DNA of 64,000 bases from Atrichornis clamosus. Taxonomy: Eukaryota; Chordata; Aves; Passeriformes; Menuridae. Under the pieces are notes generated by a model. That model was not told the origin of the DNA and searched no databases. It was given only the letters and a program-made list of their open reading frames with translations. Each line of letters starts with the position of its first letter. Position 1 is the stretch's first letter. The stretch covers positions 124,001 to 188,000 of the forward strand of contig WBMZ01004782.1 in the NCBI GenBank assembly GCA_013400975.1, in the 5' to 3' direction. Position numbers and translations under genes: made by a program. Of the stretch, positions 60,450 through 64,000 are shown piece after piece.

Positions 60450-63400
60450 ACTCTAATATTATGCAAGGGTTATATTGATCTGCTGATGATAGACTGAACA
60501 CTGGATGAAGTCCACGCTGGGTCTCTTATTTGTCCCAGGATGGCAGTGTTAGGCAGGTGTGAGGCAGAATCATTGGCTGTCAGAGAATGTGTACTTTTTA
60601 TCAGATCACAGGTGACTACTGCTACCTAAAATAGCTCTGATATTTTCAAGACACATTTCATTCTTCAGTTGTGAGAAGATTGAGTAATAAACATAGGCCC
60701 TCCTTTGTTTCTGACAGCTTTTCAGCATCAGAAGGCTGAGTCCTTCCTCAGCTAAGTGTCAAATGCATGTCTCATTTAATTTTCTGTCATTTAACTTCAT
60801 ATACCTAATTATACTACTATAATTAGGAAATACTAAAAATTTAGAAAGGGTTGTCCCCAAAAGTTTTGTGGAACCTGTAGCTGTTTCAATATTTCATTAT
60901 TTCTGTAATATTTCTGAGATATTTTAATAATAAAGAAGGAAATTGCTATTTTTAAAGCAGTAAAAAAAAGTTGGTGGAACTGTTTTATTTATGTGGTTGC
61001 ATATTCCAGATTTGTCTTATGTCTCTAAGATTATTCTTTCTTAAGTTTAAGAATCTTGAGAAATATAATTATATAATGGCACTGGCCATTACTTTTTTAA
61101 TAATAATTTTTGTTTGTCTGATGAAATGGCTTACTTTTAAAATGTGTTGGAATCATATTGCACTAGAGAAATTAACTTTACAAGTAATCTGTGTACTAAA
61201 AAATTATTAAAACTCTGGGTTGGAGATAGAAGACATAAACATTGATAGTAAGAAAAGAACAAAAAAGGAGGCTTTTCCTTCAGAATGCATATAGATATAT
61301 TAACTTCATTGTGACATTGATATGCATTGTGCCATTGGTATTCATTGTGCCATTTGGGGCATTTCTTGAGAAGTGGCCTGGTAAAGTAAGAACTCCAAAG
61401 AACAGGAATAAAACTGCACTATGCCACATGTGTAAAATCAGATTAACAGGTACAGGGATTTAGGGAATCTTTCATCTGCATGAGTAATGGGATTTATTTC
61501 CTGAGTGAAGATGTGGGAAAGCAATCTCAGAGAAGGAAGCATCTAGCTATGTAATTATTTTTTTTCTCTGATTTCCCTTTATTAGAGGCAAGCACGTATC
61601 TTCATTTACATATTTTTTAAATTTTTCATTTTCCTAGAAAAGATCCCTTCTGTTAAGACTTCTTTTCAAACAGACGAGATACATTTGAAATACTACAGTG
61701 GTGTATTTTTTGTATTAGTTGCCAAAAATTAGCAAAGATTCGGCTCCACTTGACAGGGCCTGAGGACAGTCACAGGCTTCACTGCCTCAGCCCAACCCCT
61801 CTGGAGCTCTGCCCACCCTGGTGCAGTAGTCCAAGGCACACTGAGTACTCCATGTCAACCACCCTGGGACAATATCATAGAATTTTAGAAACTTAGTGAG
61901 TGTGAATGTGTCATGCATGTATTCAATAAAGAAAAATGTGGTTTATTTGCAGATTTAGACAGAAAATCCCATTAACTCAAACTAAGTTTAGGAAGACAGT
62001 ACCTCTTTCTCAAATCCATTGAAGGCATACTGCTTTTGCCCCACAATTTCTATGAGCCTTCACACTTATTTTAGAATGACTGAGAACCTAAATTTTAGAG
62101 AGATTGGACCCATAGTAAAGCTGCACAGCAGTTTAGTGGTCGAAAGACACAAACATGGAATGGTGTGGAAAACAAGACAGGAGAAACAATTAGCAAAAGA
62201 TATGGCAGGATATCTCAGATAGCCATAGATGCCTTTGTTCAGATATCTGAAATTCAGAAGTGAATTTCATCATGACTATGACTCATGTCATTTTGTCAGC
62301 CACCCATATAATTTCCTTTGTATATATTCTGTGCACTCCCAAAAGTTTTGGGAAACTCAAGTATTTATACTGAATCATATAATATATATTTAAAAATGAT
62401 GGAAAGTTTTGTAAATCTTCATGGAACAGAAGATGATTTTATTTATGACAGGGGCAGTATGCAGTATTGAAACTACAGTTAAGCTCCAAATACATTCAGA
62501 AAATAAGAACTGTTTCTCAGGTATTTATGGAAAATAGACAGTTAATTGAAGAATTTCTGTAACTCCTATGTTTCATGGTGTTTATATACTGTCACATCTC
62601 AAAAGGCTTTTTTAGTACTAGAAGATGGGTCAGAACTGACCCAAAAGTTTAAAAAAAAAATTGCACTGAATGTGAAGAGCTGGTTGACCATGAACATGGT
62701 ATTTTTACTACTGGGAAAACAACCCCAAAAAAGCAACACTGAACCTGAACAAATACTTCAGATAATCCTGAATAAAGAAGTGGCTTGATCTTTGCAAAAA
62801 TGCATGCTTCTTTATTTCTTATATATAAATATTCCATTGATGAGTTTGTCCTCTGGAATTTGTGTTGAATATCATATTCTGAGCAAGTATTAGAGAATAT
62901 GCCTAGACAATGAAGTGTGAACTCATAAATGTGAGCAATTGTACTTAAAGTTATTTCTTATTCTCCTAAGCTATTTTCATGCTTTGAGCACTGTTAGATA
63001 ATGTTGCAATTCATAATAAAATATTCAATATCACTTACTTCACTACTCTTCCTGCCCTAATAGTTACTTGCTCCAAAGATCAAACATCAAATTCTAATGA
63101 CATGGTTGACAGCAAATGTGAATGCTAAAGTATCCAGGCTCAAGTAGTACTTCAAATAGGAAAGTAAATTTCAGAGTCAGTAGGACCAATACCTGACCAT
63201 TGTTTCCTTCTAATTTAAACTATGAGAACTTCAGGTTTAGAATCTCAACGGACACAGTCTACCATAGCACAAAATGGAACAGATTCAAAAATCCCCCACA
63301 ATATTACTTTTAACTGTATGGTCTGATATCAACTGCTTTATTGCCTCTGAGAATTCTGAGGCATAGCTCGTAAAGCATTGCTATACGCACCCACTTTGAT

Positions 63401-64000
63401 GATGTTGACCTGCTCGGTGCATCTGGAGAGTATTGGGCTGCATCTCCACAGCATTAAGAACTTCTATAATCATGTTTTTAAACATTCTGTTGCTTCCACA
63501 ACAGGTTACAGAGAGGAGGCTTAGACAGAGTCGTCTTTGATGTCCTCCAATATTTTTCTCCAATAACTCAGCCAAAAAGCAAAGTTACGCTTCCTCTTAA
63601 GTAGTTCACAATAAAATTTGTGCAGTGCATAGGAGTCTTCCTCCTAGGAGATATATTCCTACTGTGAGTAGCAAAAAATAGACAGTTTACTGACATTCCA
63701 TCATCAAATGAACATCTTGAACTTTGTGATGTTGATAACACTTTACACTACCTTTAGGAAATCTAGCTACCATGATTACGGGGTACTATACCAGAGAAAT
63801 AAGTGAAGACTATGAAGTAATTCAGGCAAAACTGAGTCTGGTACTGCTGGAGTATGCTCTGATTTGTTGATGTTACTAGTTGAAGTAAAGCCCAATTTAC
63901 AGAAACATAAGAATTTAAAATAACAATCTTGAAAGCAAATAATTCAATAATTGAGTCCCATAAATATGCATCTTCTATTAATAGTCCAAAACCAGAAGCT
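60450..64000. other. Unassigned non-coding stretch with one GC-richer patch
   Basis: No exon, RNA gene or confident mobile element. A GC-richer patch at about 61740-61870 (GACAGGGCCTGAGGACAGTC, CCAACCCCTCTGGAGCTC) ends in ATCATAGAATTTTAGAA, slightly like a reversed CR1 tail. I cannot assign it. Short frames at 60971-61463, 62019-62222 and 62546-62788 carry no domain signature, although the hydrophobic one at 60971 could by chance look membrane-like. Confidence 0.55.

Noticed and set aside
1..64000. tRNA, rRNA, microRNA, CRISPR array, operon or prokaryotic signals
   Set aside because: No tRNA box A/B pair, recognised mature microRNA, regularly spaced direct repeats or tightly packed coding genes were seen. 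The repeat content is that of a bird nuclear genome.

Overview
The window looks like non-coding DNA from a bird nuclear genome. Two things point to a bird. It carries several 3'-end fragments of the CR1 LINE with the typical avian tail (ATTCTATGATTCT-like, preceded by GGTCCCTTCCAA). It also carries copies of two LTR types that I recall as widespread in neoavian, especially passerine, genomes. The rest is AT-rich, with long stretches lacking open frames, and has the texture of an intergenic gene desert or a very large intron. I could not identify any protein-coding exon, tRNA, rRNA or known small RNA. The open frames present are short, show no recognisable domain, or lie antisense inside LTRs.

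Layout: 1-3.6 kb is unassigned. A short ERVL-type LTR with a perfect 5-bp target-site duplication (TSD) lies at 3613-3989. A 60-bp tandem duplication sits at 10455-10574, and a minus-strand CR1 3' end with a decayed reverse-transcriptase C-terminus at 12030-12336. A GC-rich block next to a minus-strand fragment of the same LTR type occupies 19115-19576. A 60-bp CR1 tail follows at 21406-21466, then a fuller copy of the short LTR type at 27058-27630 and a well-preserved CR1 3' end at 29115-29286. From 30 to 46 kb there are mainly simple repeats plus a 66-bp tandem duplication (37533-37663). Two long (about 1.05-1.09 kb) GC-rich solo LTRs of one family lie in opposite orientation at 46750-47802 (minus) and 55916-57002 (plus). 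Between them are an unassigned GC-richer block (47803-48560), a CR1 fragment (51474-51600), an unusually textured single-copy stretch (about 52480-53110) that may be a conserved non-coding element, and a degraded CR1 tail (54095-54145). The last 7 kb is unassigned apart from a perfect 13-bp inverted repeat.

The window therefore records transposable-element history plus a few candidate regulatory stretches, not a gene system. I found no evidence for an undescribed gene cluster. The points most worth checking are the candidate conserved non-coding stretches, the two recent tandem duplications, and the unassigned block attached to the minus-strand LTR. Family assignments rest on recalled consensus sequences, not on a database search.
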